Shown here piece by piece: positions 18,771 through 30,268 of a DNA stretch of 64,000 bases. Position 1 is the stretch's first letter. Each line of letters opens with the position of its first letter. The notes beneath the pieces were generated by a model. It was given only the letters and a program-made list of their open reading frames with translations, did no database searches and was not told the DNA's origin. The translations under genes and the position numbers were made by a program. The DNA comes from Allacma fusca (Eukaryota > Arthropoda > Collembola > Symphypleona > Sminthuridae): positions 2,439,661-2,503,660 of the forward strand of contig OX359250.1 in assembly GCA_947179485.1 (NCBI GenBank), given 5' to 3'.

Positions 18771-21370
18771 ATGAGATTACAGTGGCTGTCCATTAAATTA
18801 TTGTTAAAAAAATATTGAGCGAATGAATCCATAATGATGGACTGGCTGGCTGGTTTCGTAACAAAACCCAGGGTGCAACTTGCTAAATTGCTGACAATGA
18901 GAGATTCCACTTAACAACTTACTGTATAAATATTGGGTTGCAAGGATTTGTAAATCATGAAAACATTAAACATCAAGATCTTATTAGGGCCGTTTTTAAG
19001 GCGGTTAAATTCAGTTTAAGTAAAAAAGGCTCCTTCAAACCTCTTAATTTATTTGTTTAGTTTAATATTTTGTTGCAGGGCGTAAAGGTTTATTTAATTG
19101 TTGTTGCGGTAACTAAATGCTGCAACAGTCCAGTGTACGTATAAAATGTCACTTAAATTAATCGAATTGATATTTTAGGATAGTCGAATCGTTCTTCTTT
19201 AAATCCATTTTAACATTTTGAATAACTTTGTTGAAACCCTCAGAATTAATCACAAAATATTTGCTATAAAACGAGGCAGTTTTGAATTACATTGCTCACG
19301 TTTTTTGGTGCGAAAGGCGCAGCTCCCTTCAGTCAAAAAATATATCCATACAACGAAGCGTTCTCCCTAAAGTCAAGCATCAGCGATACATTATTTTTTA
19401 TAATACACTGAAATATTTGTTATAGTATGGTTAAATGGAAAACCCTATACGATGTATGCATGTAAGCGTAAGTTACTTATTGGCACATTATTACATGGAA
19501 GTGAAACTTTCAACGTGACTAATAATTGCTTGTCACATAAAATTTATCGAAAGGTGTACTTGATTATTACGTCACTCAATTCTGAACACGAAAGGGACAA
19601 ATCATTGAACAGTTGAGTATAGTGACAGCGTGACAGCTACACCATTATAGCTAACTTATTGTATGTCTAATTATCACCCACCCGTTAAGACGCGGTATTT
19701 TTCACATGCAAATAAATTGTAACCTGAAACTTGGTTGTGGACTTTCAGTGTCCAGATTAAACCCATCAACTTTTTAATACCATCGACATTTGAATATCTG
19801 AAGTATGGGATTAGATAATTTACCGATACAATAATTCTAAAATACTTCCATAACTTGCTGAACTAAATGCCTATTCCGATACAAACTTCAAAAATATGAA
19901 AGAAGTGCCGATTCTGATCCAATACCCTTTGGTTTGAACTTGAACTGACCACCCCACTACCACATTTTACTTCTAGCTAACAATATACAAGTGTATCCAA
20001 AACTTCTCTTCCTTAATTTCGCTCCCGAGCTTGATTTTCTCCTTCAGTTTTGGCGGTTACTATGTATACAGGTCTTCAGAAATCCCAAGTGAATTTTTGT
20101 ATTTTTATAAAGATGCTTTGGACTACTGACTAGCAGATTCTAGGATTTTCATTTTTTGAAAAGTTTGTTTGGTCAACCCTCAAAAACAAAGAATGTCGAA
20201 TACTTTTCAAACCCTTCAGCATGTCTTTTATTATTGTTGAGCTCTACCTACTCTATTGTTGGATGAAGCTCAGCGTGCTACTCTTAACCCCTAGCGCGCA
20301 AGATTTAGACATACATTAAGCTTCCGTGAAAGAGCTTGATTCAAAAGTCCTTTGACTTTTAATTTGCTCACCCCACCCAATTAATTGTCCCTGTGAAGCA
20401 CAGGGTTTTTACTAGTTTCAATTATTTCAGACCAACCTCTTCAGACTCTAATTTTTCTAGCTCCGTGGTTCTCATACTACATTCATTTTTAACAACTTTT
20501 TCTTCGGATTGTAACATACAGGTTGAGTAAATATCATTTAAAATACATACATGCTGGAAAACGGGAAATCAGGGTCTCTTGAAATTTAGTGGGAAGTTTC
20601 TATAAGGGTTCATATTTTGTCAATTCAAATTCATCAAATTCGAAGCCATTCGAAGTTATTCAAACATTAGCATTTCTCCAGTACGTTTCTTTTCATAAAT
20701 ACAAATCCAAATCCAATTACTTTGGTTTAATTAATTATTTAATTAATTATTTCTGTTTCTATTTATTTTTCTGTATCCAATATATCTTAACAGTTTCTAT
20801 ATTTTGGTGGTCGTTTAGGAGAGTGAGGTTTAGGTTAGTCAATTAGAAAAAGGAGTGCTGTCACCGTTCACCGTGTTGCCCCGAAGGTGCCATCTAAGAA
20901 ACATTGGCTTGGCACTCCTTTATTTAGTATCCGCCGGATTCCGTATAATGAGTTTTGAAATTGGGAACGGATGCCGTAGAAGCCCCACTAAATCAATTAT
21001 CAATGTCTCAAAGTTAATTCCAGACGAACCTCTTCTTGCATGAATTTTTACGTCTCTGTAGTCTCCATACTAAGTCCCCTAAGTAATTCGAAATCGAACA
21101 TTGGGATTTTTGCATAATGTATGCGTGGATTACATTCCCTAAATAATTTAAAAAATCAATTATTTATATTTCCCTTTCAGCATCTTTTTTTTGATAAGTT
21201 GCTTATATATTCTTAATTCCCCAAAAAAGAAACTATCCTGCGTCCTGCAATCTGTAATGTATTAATAAATGAGCTTTTCGCAATAACTTTGGAAAGTGCA
21301 AGGGATCTTCAAGTTCAGAGGTTGAATTCGATACGAGACAAATAGCAATCCTCAGGAGTGTTCCCATTGG
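18771..21370. other. Long non-coding stretch, nothing firm
   Basis: About 2.6 kb of AT-rich sequence without a gene. Two loosely similar segments (about 20425-20490 and 21010-21075) share the pattern ACCAACCTCTT/ACGAACCTCTT followed by CTC(C)ATACTA. A cluster of ATTCGAAG/ATTCAAA words lies at 20625-20665. If the upstream exons belong to TPPP, this is intron. Confidence 0.4.
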
Positions 21371-22210
21371 CAGAGATCGGAAAAATACTTTATTTTCCAA
21401 TTTTTATTATATACACAGAAAATAAATTACAGAAGAGCAGAACTGTGACAAAATAAAATACTGGCGCACGGGAGTTTAACATACATAATACAAAGCAAAA
21501 TACTTAAACAAGGAAATTCAAAATACCAAATATAAAATAAAATGCTACCACGCGGTAATTAAAAATACAAAATAAAAATTTGGAAAATCTAAATACTAAC
21601 CCAAAACAATATACGCAATTGAAAATACTCGTTCAAATAAAATTCGCGAACCGATTTCAAAATACAAAATATAAACGAATGATATTTCAAATGCAAATAT
21701 TGATTGTCTGAAAGTAGTTGATGCGTGCACCAATCACTATCCGGAAAATATTTTCCAATTAAGATTTTAGACAAATGTCCCCGAAAATTATATATAGCAG
21801 GAAGTAAAATGTTCAACGAAGTTATTTAACCTACAATATGGCAGTGTTCACTCTTTTTTAGAAACATTTTTGACCCAAGAGATTGTGAAAGGATGCTTGA
21901 TTAAGACTATTTCGACGGTAACGAAATATATGCATGCCGTAAACAAACAAAGGTCCAGGTGGTAATTTTGATAAATTGGAGATGGCGCGCACATAAAAGT
22001 TACGAACTTGTATTTTGACAGTATTTGAAATATTTATTGATAATGAAGCCATCAAACAAATATTTGAAAATATATCGTATTTATATTTAATCTGAAAATT
22101 CTAAATCCAAAATAATGTATCTATCTCTTCGAAATACAAGTACAAGTACCAAATACTTGACGTTTGACGTATCTCAAAATATCTGTACGTGAGTATTTGA
22201 AAATACTCTC
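21371..22210. mobile_element. Word-array hAT-type element, AAATAC/GTATTT word
   Basis: An 840 bp segment flanked by CCCATTGG (21363-21370) and CCTATTGG (22211-22218), an 8 bp duplication with one mismatch. Its ends (CAGAGATCGGAAAAATAC and the inverse of GAGAGTATTTTCAAATAC) are only roughly inverted. The interior repeats AAATAC, AAAATAC and CAAAATA in both orientations. Similar sequence with a CAGAGAT end occurs at 54203 and, inverted, at 47690, which supports a family. Confidence 0.6.
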
Positions 22211-22261
22211 CCTATTGGAATATCCTTGTAGAGTTGAGAGAAACGACTTCAACCCTTAAAC

Positions 22262-22680
22262 CCTCTCTACTAATTTGAAAGAGTGGGCCGTCTTCGTCTT
22301 GGTCTTGGCCTTCGTCTTGGTGTAATACGAATTTGAGATTCAAATTTCCGCGCGCTTTTTTTTATTGGCTGAGCCAGCAATAACTGGCTAAATAAATTAC
22401 TAAAATTATTATTTTTTAAATTAAAAAAAAATATTAAAGAATTATACAGTAACAAGGGCGGCGACATTGCCACGGGGAACTGTCTGCCACCAAGACGGCC
22501 CACTCTTTCAAAGAAGTGAGAATTATTTAAAAAAATTATTAAAGCAAAATTAAATTAAAAATTTTTTTTTGCCGTATGTTAGTCTGCACTTTTATTAGGG
22601 TTGTGCTATTATTATGCTATTTCACATAACTTACTGCCTTCCCTATTTATATTTGCCTCGCTGAGCCAGCAATTAATATC
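22262..22680. mobile_element. Helentron-like non-autonomous element, copy 2
   Basis: It shares with copy 1 the left repeat TTGAAAGAGTGGGCCGTCTT, the GAGCCAGCAATAACTGGC block, AACAAGGGCGGCGACATTGC and the right inverted repeat (AAGACGGCCCACTCTTTCAA, 22492-22511). It then has the TTAGTCTGCACTTTTATTAG block and the first arm of the terminal hairpin (GCTGAGCCAGCAATT). The second arm is missing, so the 3' end is truncated. Confidence 0.6.
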
Positions 22681-23402
22681 TCTGATATGACAAAATGGGG
22701 GTGCATGTCCTTAGTTGGAAAAACTGAGTAGATATGAAAATTTGAAAATTTGTACTTGACCCTAAGTAAAAAGGAATTTCGATAATTTTCTAATCATCTT
22801 TGAACATATTTCAATATTTTCAGTAGTCAATAATTTATTGAATATAAATATTTTATATGATATCCTTTTTTATAAAGATGCTTTTTTACTTCGAAAATTA
22901 GAATTTTCAACTTTCCTAAAATTCGTTTCGGAATATTATTCGTACTTACACCCTCTGAAGAAAAAGATTTGAGGATAACTTTTATACCCTTTGATCAAAT
23001 TCGAATATTAAAAGCTTAAGAATTATGAATTTGTACAACGTCTACTGCTTAACTCACCTCTTCAGTATGTATAGTTTACGAGATCTGAAGCTGTTTATAC
23101 CTAAGTTTTCTTATTCCTCTTATTCCTAAGAATCTACAGAATTGCCTATCCTAATACGTTGCAGAAACGTATTCCCCCCGACAAAAATTTTGATAAAAAT
23201 GTGCACATATGTCTGCCTAATTATTGCATGCTAGTGTGCAAAATCTTATGATATGCGACCAAAGGGTTGGGTACTTAAAAATTACATGTTTAAAATTCTA
23301 ATTATGGTTGTCATAATCATAGCCTTCAATATTCGAAACATGACTTTCCAATATTGAAGACTAATTAAATTACTTGAATTTCATGAAAATTTTCATAACG
23401 TA
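22681..23402. other. Non-coding, nothing recognised
   Basis: AT-rich sequence between two Helentron-like copies, with no coding signal and no clear inverted repeat. Confidence 0.4.
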
Positions 23403-23920
23403 TCCTCTCTACTAATTTGAAAGAGTAGGCCGTCTTCGTCTTGGTGTAATACGGATTTGAGATTCAAATTTACGTTCTCTAAATAAATGATTAGAATTGT
23501 TTTCGAAAAAACTTATTTTTTTTTCTCCTAAATTATTATAGCATTATACAGTATCAAGGGCGGCGACATTGTCACGGGCATCTATCCACCAACCAGGCGG
23601 CCCACTGTTCAAATTAGAAGATAGAATTATTTTTTTAATGTAAAAAATAAATTATTAAAGCATTATACAGTAGCAATACGTAAGTGAAGATGCAGTTGAT
23701 ATTGCAAATGAAAGTGACATACATAATTATCCTGTTGAGTACTTAAACTCCATTAATCCTAATGGAATGCAAAATATTATAATTTATTACGGTTTTTTTC
23801 ACCTACCTAGTCTACACTTTTACTACCACTGTGCAGCTAGCTATTGCATACAAGTATTTACTACCTACCCTATTTACATTTGCCTCATTGAGCCAGCATT
23901 TGCTGGCTGCAGTGCTCGTT
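23403..23920. mobile_element. Helentron-like non-autonomous element, copy 3
   Basis: It has the same left repeat (TTGAAAGAGTAGGCCGTCTT), the GGGCGGCGACATTG block, a worn right inverted repeat (about 23595-23625) and an intact terminal hairpin AGCCAGCA/TGCTGGCT (23891-23908) followed by GCAGTGCTCG. Unlike copies 1 and 2 it carries about 110 bp of extra sequence with helicase-like coding at 23680-23793. Confidence 0.62.
23680..23793 (+). pseudogene. Pif1-like helicase fragment inside the Helentron-like repeat
   Basis: In one open frame of 38 codons the sequence reads VSEDAVDIANESDIHNYPVE, continuing YLNSINPNGM. YP.E.LNS..P.GMP is the signature near the C-terminus of Pif1-type helicases carried by Helitrons. 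There is no start codon and no other helicase motif, so it is a fragment. Confidence 0.6.
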
Positions 23921-23964
23921 ACCATTATATGGACTCATAAAATCAGGAAAATTTTGAAAACATT

Positions 23965-24070
23965 TGAAAAAATTAAAAAACCAAAACGAAGATGCTTTTA
24001 CGGCTCTAAAAAGTGAAAAACTAGCAATTGATATGGGAGGAATTAGAGAAATAATGAACATTTCGTTCTA
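23965..24070 (+). repeat. Dispersed repeat, inverted partner of 15131-15240
   Basis: It contains CCAAAACGAAGATGCTTT and GTGAAAAACTAGCA as at 15131-15240, in opposite orientation, immediately right of Helentron-like copy 3. Confidence 0.7.
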
Positions 24071-24981
24071 ACACTGTATGTATTCCTCAGTAATAATGTA
24101 AGGGATACAAGGGTTACGTATTACTTTGTTTTGCAAAATCTCTTGAGCCTGCATCAAGGTAGTTTCAGTTCTCACTGTATGACCAGTGATGTAACCAATA
24201 GTAACACCTTTATAGCACCATCTGTCGACTTCTTTTTAATCCCTATTGTACACTACGTCAAGGAAAATCGGATTCTGATTCTGGATATTAGTATAATTGG
24301 ACATCGGCAGTCATTATATCAGTCAATTCTAATTACTGGAATTAAACCATTTGTGACAGTATTATTACATTACGAGTGTTACATTCGATTCTCTCTTTAG
24401 CAACTGCCGACCCTTTTCACGATATTTCCCCAATAACGACATTCTGAGATTTTTAAATCCTGTATGTATGTATTACATTCCAAATGATTTCATCATAGCG
24501 GTACTTCATGTATGACTACTCAAGAATTCATGTTAATTGAGTACAGTTGTAAGAAGAGTTGATAATCTATAAAGCAAGCATGAAATACACATCAATTTAT
24601 TATTATTATCAGTAGAATCCAGCTGCTATTGTGACAAGTTGATTTTGCATTATTGAATGTTTAGTATGCAGAAAACTAAGGGTGTTGCGACTTGATTGTT
24701 AAGGAAGATTATTACAGATTAATGCTCAAAAAACGTCCTGTTAAATTAAAAAGGTGAAGAAATATCAGGTTAGGCAGAGAAAGGTCAGGTTATATTTACA
24801 TTCGTCATATGATTATTTTGTAAAACTACAAGGAAATGCAACGCAACATGCAACCATTAGAATGCGGCTCGAAATATTCTTCCATTCTTCTAAATTTACT
24901 ACATAACATACAATACCCCGTTGTCAACAAAACTGTAATAATAATTGTTCGTGTCGTGGATGGAAAATTTTATAAGAGATA
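24071..24981. other. Non-coding, nothing recognised
   Basis: An 89-codon frame (24131-24400, +) shows no known motif. Otherwise AT-rich. Confidence 0.4.
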
Positions 24982-25138
24982 CAGTCCACTATCTCTATAA
25001 CGACACCTCAAGGGCATCAATTTTTCTGACGTTATAAGGGGAATGAGGTTATAACGGGTGACTTAACATTGAATATTTACTACGGGGAGATTCTCAGTGT
25101 GTCGTTATAGGGAGAGACGTTATATAGAGAGTCGACTG
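24982..25138. mobile_element. Pogo/Tigger-type MITE
   Basis: The 157 bp segment starts CAGTCCACTATCTCTATAACG and ends with the inverse of CAGTCGACTCTCTATATAAC, with TA on both sides (24980-24981 and 25139-25140). A TA duplication and CAGT..AC.CTCTATAACG ends are typical of the pogo branch of Tc1/mariner. A second inner copy of CGTTATAGGGAGAGACG makes much of the element self-complementary. Confidence 0.78.
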
Positions 25139-25849
25139 TACCTAACATGGTTTGTACTTTAGTTTCTTAGAGCTATTACGTTTCAATTTTATACCCTGCA
25201 AAGTCTTCAACTTGACATTAAAGTATCTGTCGTAAATATTACGAAAAATTCTCTTTTCTCTAAAAATCCAGAGTTCACTTACTTCCGTTAAATGTTTGTG
25301 TTGTAAGCATTTTCCAAATTGTGTATGCACAGTTGAATATCTAAGTGCTGCATATTCCAGACCAAAGCTGGGCACATATCCTACATTTATGCATAAATAT
25401 ACGCAGTTTTTTATGTATGTTCGCACATTTTCCGAATATTTGTATGTATTTTATGTAGGCTGCGTGTTTCCACTAAAAAAAATGTATGATATATGTATGG
25501 CAAGAATACTGTATTTACGAGTATGTATGTTTAAAAGGCCGGGGAGATTTAGGTATGTATTATGTATGCACCGTGTATGTTCAGCGAGCTCCATCTGTAT
25601 TTTCTTGGCACGGTCTGTGTTTATTGGTGTATTCGCATTTATTATTTCCTGCTGCAATGCAAACGATTTCTATACGTTGTGACTGAAACCTACGAAACTA
25701 GAAATTAACAATTTTAAACTTAACTAATTAACAATATACACGCGCGAAGCAATGCTTCATTAGTTTTTATAAAGGTTCAGAACGTTCTACATGCACTTTT
25801 ATAGGCACGTGTACATATATTTATACATAAATTTATTTATATGATGAAT
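25139..25849. other. Non-coding with TATG/TGTA-rich stretch
   Basis: From about 25385 to 25600 the sequence is rich in TATGTATG-like words. The overlapping frames in several registers (for example 25296-25682) are low-complexity by-products, not genes. Confidence 0.45.
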
Positions 25850-25978
25850 ATATGTATGATTACATTTCGGGACAAATTAATGTATGCATATATGTATGAT
25901 TGCATTTCTGGACAAATTTATATATGCATATATGTATGATTGCATTTCTGGACAAATTTATATATGCATATATGTATG
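25850..25978. repeat. 40 bp tandem repeat, three copies
   Basis: The core GACAAATT recurs at 25871, 25911 and 25951, an exact 40 bp period. The unit includes CATATATGTATGATTGCATT. Units 2 and 3 are nearly identical. Confidence 0.85.
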
Positions 25979-26188
25979 CTCTTCGTAAACTATAAAATGT
26001 ATGTAGGATTTAGGATACGCAATCTTTTTGCCCAGCTTTGTTCCAGACGCTTATAATTATCCAAAATAAATCACAGAGAGTATCGACGTTTATTGACGGA
26101 TTGTAATTATGTAGCAGTTGTATAATTACGAAAATAGGCTAAAAATCCTTAGATATACGATAGTATAACACCGTACAATTTTTTTCAG

Positions 26189-26406
26189 ATGGGTGACGCC
26201 GCTGGGGACTCTGCCGACAAGCTTGTGGATAAAGAAGCCACCTTACAAGATCAGTTCGCCGCCTTCAGTAGGTTTGGGGATAAAAGCTCTGATGGAAAGG
26301 AAATATCTTTGACCAACAGCGACAAATGGATGAAGCAAGCGCATGTTATTGACGGCAAAAAAATGACAACTACAGATACGTCTATTTACTTTAAAAAGCA
26401 ATTTAA
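26189..26406 (+). CDS. TPPP: TPPP/p25alpha, first conserved coding exon
   Basis: The acceptor TTTTTTTCAG ends at 26188, and the exon opens directly with ATG GGT GAC. It encodes 72 residues plus two bases of the next codon and ends at the donor TTTAA|GTAAGT (26406/26407), phase 2. The peptide ([13 protein letters not shown], then [20 protein letters not shown] and TDTSIYFKK) is the N-terminal EF-hand-like part of p25alpha, matching the human pattern of W..L..D..VIDG. It joins the exon at 30269. Because an acceptor precedes the ATG, this cannot be the first exon of the transcript. There must be an upstream exon, either non-coding or the phase-0 coding exons at 17052-18299. Confidence 0.93.
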
Positions 26407-26995
26407 GTAAGTGCTAAAATTTAATTTAATTTTTTTGAAACAGTGAGATTATTGAAATGGTCTGACAATTAGAGGAGTCTATTTATATATTAAAATGAGT
26501 TAAATGTATGATTGCAGATTATAGCTATAACCAAGGGTTACATAGCGGAAATATTTTCGATGGCTTTTAGGGGAGTAACACAATTGAAAAACTCGTCCAG
26601 TGATTTTAAAGTATATTGGACTATTTTTTCAAACTTACGGAATCTTCATTTTTAAGATTCTGTGACCTCAGTGCGAATGACAGGGGTGACTTTGTTCCAC
26701 TTCTTCTGTAAATGTTTCCAAGATTCACTTGTTCCAAATTGTTCGAAAATTTACCCCAAAAGGTTCAAATATCCAAAACCAAAATATCCATAAGAAATAC
26801 ATTTTCGTACTTCCTAGGGATGTTTTGTACCCGTGTGATGAGTAAGCCTTCTACAATGTAATCTTGCAGCAAATCTCGGATAATTTGTCCTAGGTCTGAA
26901 AAACGTTTCCTAATCGAGCATATATGTATCTAATAAGTTACGTATTTCCCATATAGCATATTTTTGGGGCTAGTCGGCTCGTGGACTGTATGAAC
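26407..26995 (+). other. TPPP intron, 5' part
   Basis: Begins with a consensus donor GTAAGT. No other feature seen before the hAT element at 26996. Confidence 0.6.
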
Positions 26996-28296
26996 TAGTG
27001 CCCCTCATCCTCATGGGTACAAAAATCTTGTACCTGGACCTGTTCCTGAACCCATATAACAGGTATTTCAAAATTGTGTACCTTTACCCGAACCTGTACC
27101 CATATTAACAGGTCCAAATTTTTTGTACCCATACCTGATCTCAATTTAAATCATTATACCTGTACCTGAAACGTACCTGCACCCACAAACAACCCAAATA
27201 CTGGACCCATGGGTACAGGTATCTGGCTGTACCTGGATCTGTACCCAGGTCCTTCTTTTAAGATTCTCAGAATTTGTTGTAACTAATATTTCAATTTATA
27301 AGAAATATTATTCGTTGAAATTAAACTTCATGACTTGCAGCTCTTCTGTATGCACTCTTTTATGTTCAACTGTCAAGTATTGTAGTACTGTTCAAGTACT
27401 CCTAAAGGATTCCATTACAACCATCTTATTTGTTAATGATTAATTTTACATATTTTATATCGCACACATGCAATCTTATTCTATTTTGGTTAGGTTGGAT
27501 TTATAAGGTGGCGAAATTCTAAATTAAATTGCATTTGTGGCCTTTTTTGCTGACCAATACTGAGTGGTTATTAATTTGTGCGATGTATACGGCAGCAACA
27601 TTTGCTGTCTCATTAGCCCATACAAATAAGTTACGGAATAAAATATTTGATTCCGTAATTTTGTAGCAAAATTCGTATCAGGTTTTTATAATACAATATT
27701 TGCAATACGTTATACTGTTGATTATTGACACTTTGTATTTCCGATATTACCACTTCCTCCTAAACAAAGTAACTTTGGATTCTTGAAATAGTCAATATTG
27801 TTTTCACATTAAATTTCATCAAAAGTGTTGAATAGCTTGTCAAGTAAATTTGTTCGAATTCCCGTAAAACAAAGGCATAAACAATATCTACGAGAATGAA
27901 GAATCTACAACCCATGGGACATTATAAAATAAAAGAAGGCTGCACCCATGAAAAAAATCAAATGAGGTTCATGAAATATTAAATTTGTGTTGTGCTCAAC
28001 TCAGCGCATGTTGTCGAGTAGGCTGCTTTTATGATTTTAAGTTTTCATAAAAGTACCCAAATATTTCAGGTATTTGGAGGTCAGGTACAGGTATTTCAAA
28101 CACTCGTACCTGTACCTGATCTAATCGACTCAAATAGGTATTCTCCCGTACATGCACCCAACTTTGCGGGTGCAAATTGTGTGTACCCAGAGAGTACCCA
28201 AAATGTTTGGGTACAAAATTTGTGAACTCATTTTGTACCTGGACCTGTACCTGTACCCAAATACCCGGGTACTACCTGTACCCATGAGGGGCACTA
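26996..28296. mobile_element. Word-array hAT element, GTACCTG word, in TPPP intron
   Basis: The 1,301 bp element starts TAGTGCCCCTCAT and ends ATGAGGGGCACTA. It is flanked by an exact 8 bp duplication GTATGAAC (26988-26995 and 28297-28304). The outer 250 bp on the left and 230 bp on the right are built from GTACCTG, CAGGTAC and GTACCC variants in both orientations (for example GTACCTGGACCTG). The central 800 bp is ordinary AT-rich sequence. No transposase is present. Confidence 0.9.
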
Positions 28297-28304
28297 GTAT
28301 GAAC

Positions 28305-29344
28305 GTTATTTTCTAGAATTAATTTTTTTAATGTTCAGTATTCTATGATCAAGTGCAATGCACAAATTCTGTCTATTCCAAAATAAGCAAAGAGGTTGAA
28401 TGAATGAGTTAAATTATAATTAGTGGCTTTATTTAAATATAACTGAAGCAATATAAAATTATTAATATACAGTAGAGCAGGCTACGCGTCAGCTTCCAGC
28501 GGTAACGTTCTGCAATAAAGTAAACAAAAGCCAATCAGTCAATGCCAACTTATTTGGAGGTAAGCTATTAACGTCGAAGTTCTGAGACGACATGCATATG
28601 AACCAGGAGTGCCTTTTTATACACAAACAATGATCTGCGCTTGCAGAAGTAAAGAGGCAGCCAGCGTCATATGTGTGCAGCCTGATTGGTTGCCAATTAT
28701 CCAGGTTGACCAGTACAGATGACCTGTCATCGACGTTACCTCACAGTAGGGAAGAGATAGAAAATCACTACTTATTCCCATTAGCTGAAAAGCGTTAACA
28801 CACCTAGGGAGCTAACTTCCCTAAAATAATTTTACGGACACATAAAGCCATGTTTACAATTCTTATCAGGGTGCAGTTCAGCAATATGAGACATTCCTGC
28901 TGATAATAAAGGTCTGCACAAAACAAGACTTGGGTATGAAAAACATTATAATACATACACAACTCATTGTCAATGCTTGCGATGTTAAAAATACAAATTA
29001 TACAGAAATGGTGCGACAAAACACCGTTGAAATCTACTTATCCTGTACTACATTCGTGTTAAAAAATAGACGCGATCTAAGAGCTAGAGCCCAAAAGAGG
29101 TTAGATGAGATCACCTTGTCGTATAAACACATGGAAATACATACGTACTTATTCTAATCATCGCGTAAAATGTTAGTGTAGGACGCAGCATCATTTGAAA
29201 TTGACATGCGAGGAACAGTTTGAATGTTTAGTTATGTTAGTTTTAATTTTAATTTCACCCCTCCTTGTTCTTCATGTTATTCACTAAAATGTCATTTTGC
29301 AGTTCCTACCGATACTCGGCTGTGCCTACGCTTTTTACAAATTA
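28305..29344. other. TPPP intron, middle part
   Basis: About 1 kb of intron with no recognisable element. Short frames on both strands (for example 28930-29157) lack motifs. Confidence 0.5.
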
Positions 29345-29462
29345 GGTTTTAGTGTATATTCGTGCACCCTATTTTGCCTACAATGGTCTTCAAAAATGTA
29401 GGGTATTTGTAGGGTGCAACGATAAGTAGGGCTTATTTATGTAGGGCAGGTGGACATCTTTG
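29345..29462. mobile_element. Fragment related to the CAAAGGTGTCC MITE
   Basis: The segment ends GGTGGACATCTTTGG, close to the inverse of the CAAAGGTGTCCACC end of the element at 15897. It carries the same GTAGGG/CCTAC words. The opposite end is not recognisable, so this is a partial copy. Confidence 0.45.
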
Positions 29463-29498
29463 GATATATGAATGTTGTGTTCTGATGGAAGGAGAGAC

Positions 29499-29960
29499 TT
29501 GTGTTTCTGTTCGGTATCGGGAATTCCCGAGGTTCCGGTTCGGTTTTGGTTCCGCTACGGCTTAGGGTCAACGGTTTAAAGAACCGTTAAATTTCGGTCC
29601 GGCTTAGGGTCAGCGGTTTCAAGAAACGATAAATTTCGGTCCGGTTTTGGGTACAAAAATCAAAACTGAAAGTTTTCGGGAAGGGTTTGTTAGAGCTGCC
29701 GTTTTGAATGAAAACGCGACACATGCATTTGTCAACTGTCATTTCAAAAGGCAACACCATTTTGACTTCCATAAAAATGAATCTTATGCATTTTCTGCCT
29801 GTTCGGGAAACGGTTTTATCTTCCGGGTCGGTTCCGGGTAGGCTAAAATGTCCGGGACTCGAACATATCGGTCCCGGTTACGGGAACAGGAATGGTTTTT
29901 TTTCGGTTCGGGAAAACGAGTCGGGCCGAGTCCATGTTTTGGTACCGTTCAGAAACACTA
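29499..29960. mobile_element. Word-array hAT element, GGTTCCGG word
   Basis: The 462 bp element has ends TTGTGTTTCTGTTCGG and the inverse of TAGTGTTTCTGAACGG. It is flanked by the exact 8 bp duplication GGAGAGAC (29491-29498 and 29961-29968). The interior repeats GGTTCCGG, CGGTCC, TCGGTTCGG and CCCGGTTACGGG in both orientations. Frames of 60-90 codons inside it are by-products of this composition. Confidence 0.88.
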
Positions 29961-30268
29961 GGAGAGACAGCGGGTAGTGGGTGCTCCGATAGTGATCTTT
30001 TGGCACGCTCCGCTCCTGTTATATCCATTCTTTCACCTCCAAATTACGTTAATATAAACACAGTTGTAACTGTAAATGCAACATATGATGATATGTTGTC
30101 AGCCCACTAAGATTCCTAAACAAAGAATTAATATTTCTATTTTAATTTCTAAGGATGGGCATGTACTCAAGTTTTTGAAGGACTTGATCCATGAAATGTT
30201 GAATTGCATAGAAAGATAGCGTTCTTCAGTTGGTTAAGTGTATCTATGAATATGTGTTGTTTTTGCAG

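Noticed and set aside
18659-18910. 83-codon frame on the - strand
   Set aside because: Looks somewhat protein-like but has no motif, splice support or neighbour; not enough to call a gene.
25296-25686. 128-codon Cys-rich frame
   Set aside because: Translation of TATGTATG-like low-complexity DNA, open in several frames on both strands.
29647-30028. Overlapping short frames on both strands
   Set aside because: They lie within the GGTTCCGG word array and arise from its repetitive composition.
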